64,000 bases of DNA from Granulicella sp. Its GTDB lineage: Bacteria; Acidobacteriota; Terriglobia; Terriglobales; Acidobacteriaceae. Where the stretch lies: contig JANXYX010000013.1 in NCBI GenBank assembly GCA_025408425.1, positions 124,001 to 188,000 on the forward strand, in the 5' to 3' direction. The notes under the pieces are model-generated. The model was given only the letters and a program-made list of their open reading frames with translations, had not been told where the DNA came from and searched no databases. Each line of letters opens with the position of its first letter. The first letter of the stretch is position 1. The translations under genes and the position numbers were made by a program. Shown here piece after piece: positions 63,039-64,000 of this stretch.

Positions 63039-64000
63039 TTAAGCCGGTTGAGAATCTGTGGGAGATGCCGAGTTCCAAGTGGCTACCGTGTAGCGATAGT
63101 TTCCCTGCTGCTTTACCGTGCCGACTCGAGTAGCGGCGTTCCATGTGAGGTGAAGGGAATCGCCCTCTGGTGTGAGCAGCGAGAAGGGAAGGTGTCCGTC
63201 GCCGAAGACTCGGACTTCGAGATTGCGGCTTGCCGGATCGGCCGTGGAGTTGGTGATCGATGCTAGAGGGAAGACGGAGCCATCCATGACGAATACGGGG
63301 ATTTTGTGCGTCGCGGCGGGAATGTCGATGGTCGTGCCGCCAGCTACCGGTTCGCCCGTCCAGAAGTTATGCCACTGACCTGGAGGCAGCGTCAGCCGAC
63401 GACCAGGCTCTCCGGCAAATAGTGGAGCGACGAGCATACGGTCGCCAACCATCCAGGCATCTTCGGTCCTTGCGATGCCGGTATGATCGGGCCAGTCGAG
63501 TGCAAGGGCTCGGAATGGCGGCGTACCGTCAGTCGCATATCGGGCAAAGGCAGCGCGCAGATAGCAGATGAGTTGCATGCGCCAGCCAATGATTTCCCGG
63601 CAGCGGCCCTCAAGCTTTTCCCAGTTCGCCGCGAAATCGTTGGCATTGTTCTTCTTCCGGTCCAGTTGCTTCCAAGGTGGGCTCGGGATGTACCAACCAT
63701 TGATGAGCGCCAGCGGCGAAAACACAACAGTTTGAAGTCTGCGAATCAGGTCCTCTTCACTCTTTGCATCTCGAACCTCTGGGCACCAGAGCAGGCCGCT
63801 AAAGCCCGAGTTCACCAGCGCTCGCACGAACTGACGGTGGTCATATAAATCGCTGTACAGCACAAACGGATAAGGCGATGCAAGCGCTCCGCTCGACCGA
63901 ACCAGGCCGTAAGTCGACCTCTTGCGCTGTTCAAACTGTTTCCAAAGCGCGCTCTGATATCCGAGCCCAAAGAGACTGTGCATCTGTTCGCCATCGGGTC
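63039..64000 (-). CDS. GH31 alpha-glycosidase, 5' end outside window
   Basis: The frame is open to the right edge (PDGEQMHSLFGLGY across the boundary), so only the C-terminal about 320 residues are present. The GH31 pattern is visible: DGEQMHSLFGL, YGLVRSSGALASPYPFVLYS with the acid/base Asp region (YSDLYDH), SGFSGLLW, then the beta-sandwich VGDRMLVAPLFAGEPGRRLT, LPPGQWHNFWTGEPV and IPVFVMDGSVFPLA. The acid/base stretch is divergent from the common WSGD form. Probable alpha-glucosidase or alpha-xylosidase. The stop lies just past the acyltransferase/Rrf2 scar. Confidence 0.82.
   Translation of the reverse strand, partial: PDGEQMHSLFGLGYQSALWKQFEQRKRSTYGLVRSSGALASPYPFVLYSDLYDHRQFVRALVNSGFSGLLWCPEVRDAKSEEDLIRRLQTVVFSPLALINGWYIPSPPWKQLDRKKNNANDFAANWEKLEGRCREIIGWRMQLICYLRAAFARYATDGTPPFRALALDWPDHTGIARTEDAWMVGDRMLVAPLFAGEPGRRLTLPPGQWHNFWTGEPVAGGTTIDIPAATHKIPVFVMDGSVFPLASITNSTADPASRNLEVRVFGDGHLPFSLLTPEGDSLHLTWNAATRVGTVKQQGNYRYTVATWNSASPTDSQPA

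Overview
The window looks like a chromosomal segment of a soil acidobacterium, probably of the Terriglobales (Terriglobus/Granulicella/Edaphobacter type). This is inferred from family content: a TonB-dependent receptor with an N-terminal Cna-B-like domain, CRTAC1 (FG-GAP plus ASPIC/UnbV) proteins next to multiheme cytochromes and large TPR proteins, and many glycoside hydrolases. No rRNA, tRNA, CRISPR array, intact insertion sequence or integrase was recognised.

Layout. (1) 2-2842: 3' part of a GH13 alpha-amylase-family gene. (2) 3046-10023: a tight operon for reductive pyrimidine breakdown (preT, preA, dihydropyrimidinase, ureidopropionase-type amidohydrolase, methylmalonate-semialdehyde dehydrogenase). 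(3) 10198-18820: a fucose block with GH95 and GH29 fucosidases, a GntR/FadR regulator, an L-fuconate dehydratase-like enzyme, a RhaT-type sugar permease, and an amidase. (4) 18971-38945: two cytochrome/TPR/CRTAC1 modules, a large TonB-dependent receptor, a third multiheme cytochrome, a second GH29 and a LacI regulator. (5) 39070-54430: a stress or low-oxygen island holding an erythromycin-esterase-like protein, a phosphoribosyltransferase/hydrolase fusion, a CBS protein, an eRF1-like protein, an M50 protease with CBS domains, GroEL, Hsp20, CFA synthase, a tandem universal stress protein and an NAD-type formate dehydrogenase. (6) 54960-62354: small redox enzymes and regulators (NTF2-like, MBL-fold, SDR, LLM flavin enzyme, quinone oxidoreductase; HxlR, Rrf2, ArsR) and an HSL-type esterase. 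(7) 62343-64000: a decayed acyltransferase joined to an Rrf2 fragment, and the 3' part of a GH31 gene.

The strongest discovery is in block 5. Most of its protein families recur in the mycobacterial DosR dormancy regulon and the Burkholderia cenocepacia lxa low-oxygen locus. Seven CRP-like sites of the form GTGA-N6-TCAC lie in its intergenic regions, covering nearly every promoter. That suggests one CRP/FNR-family regulator, encoded outside the window, controls the island. The second lead is the repeated multiheme cytochrome/TPR/CRTAC1 module beside the TonB receptor, whose function I cannot name.

Limits: everything was read by eye. Start codons were chosen from ribosome-binding sites, signal peptides and overlaps. 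No database search, structure prediction or motif scan of the whole window was run.
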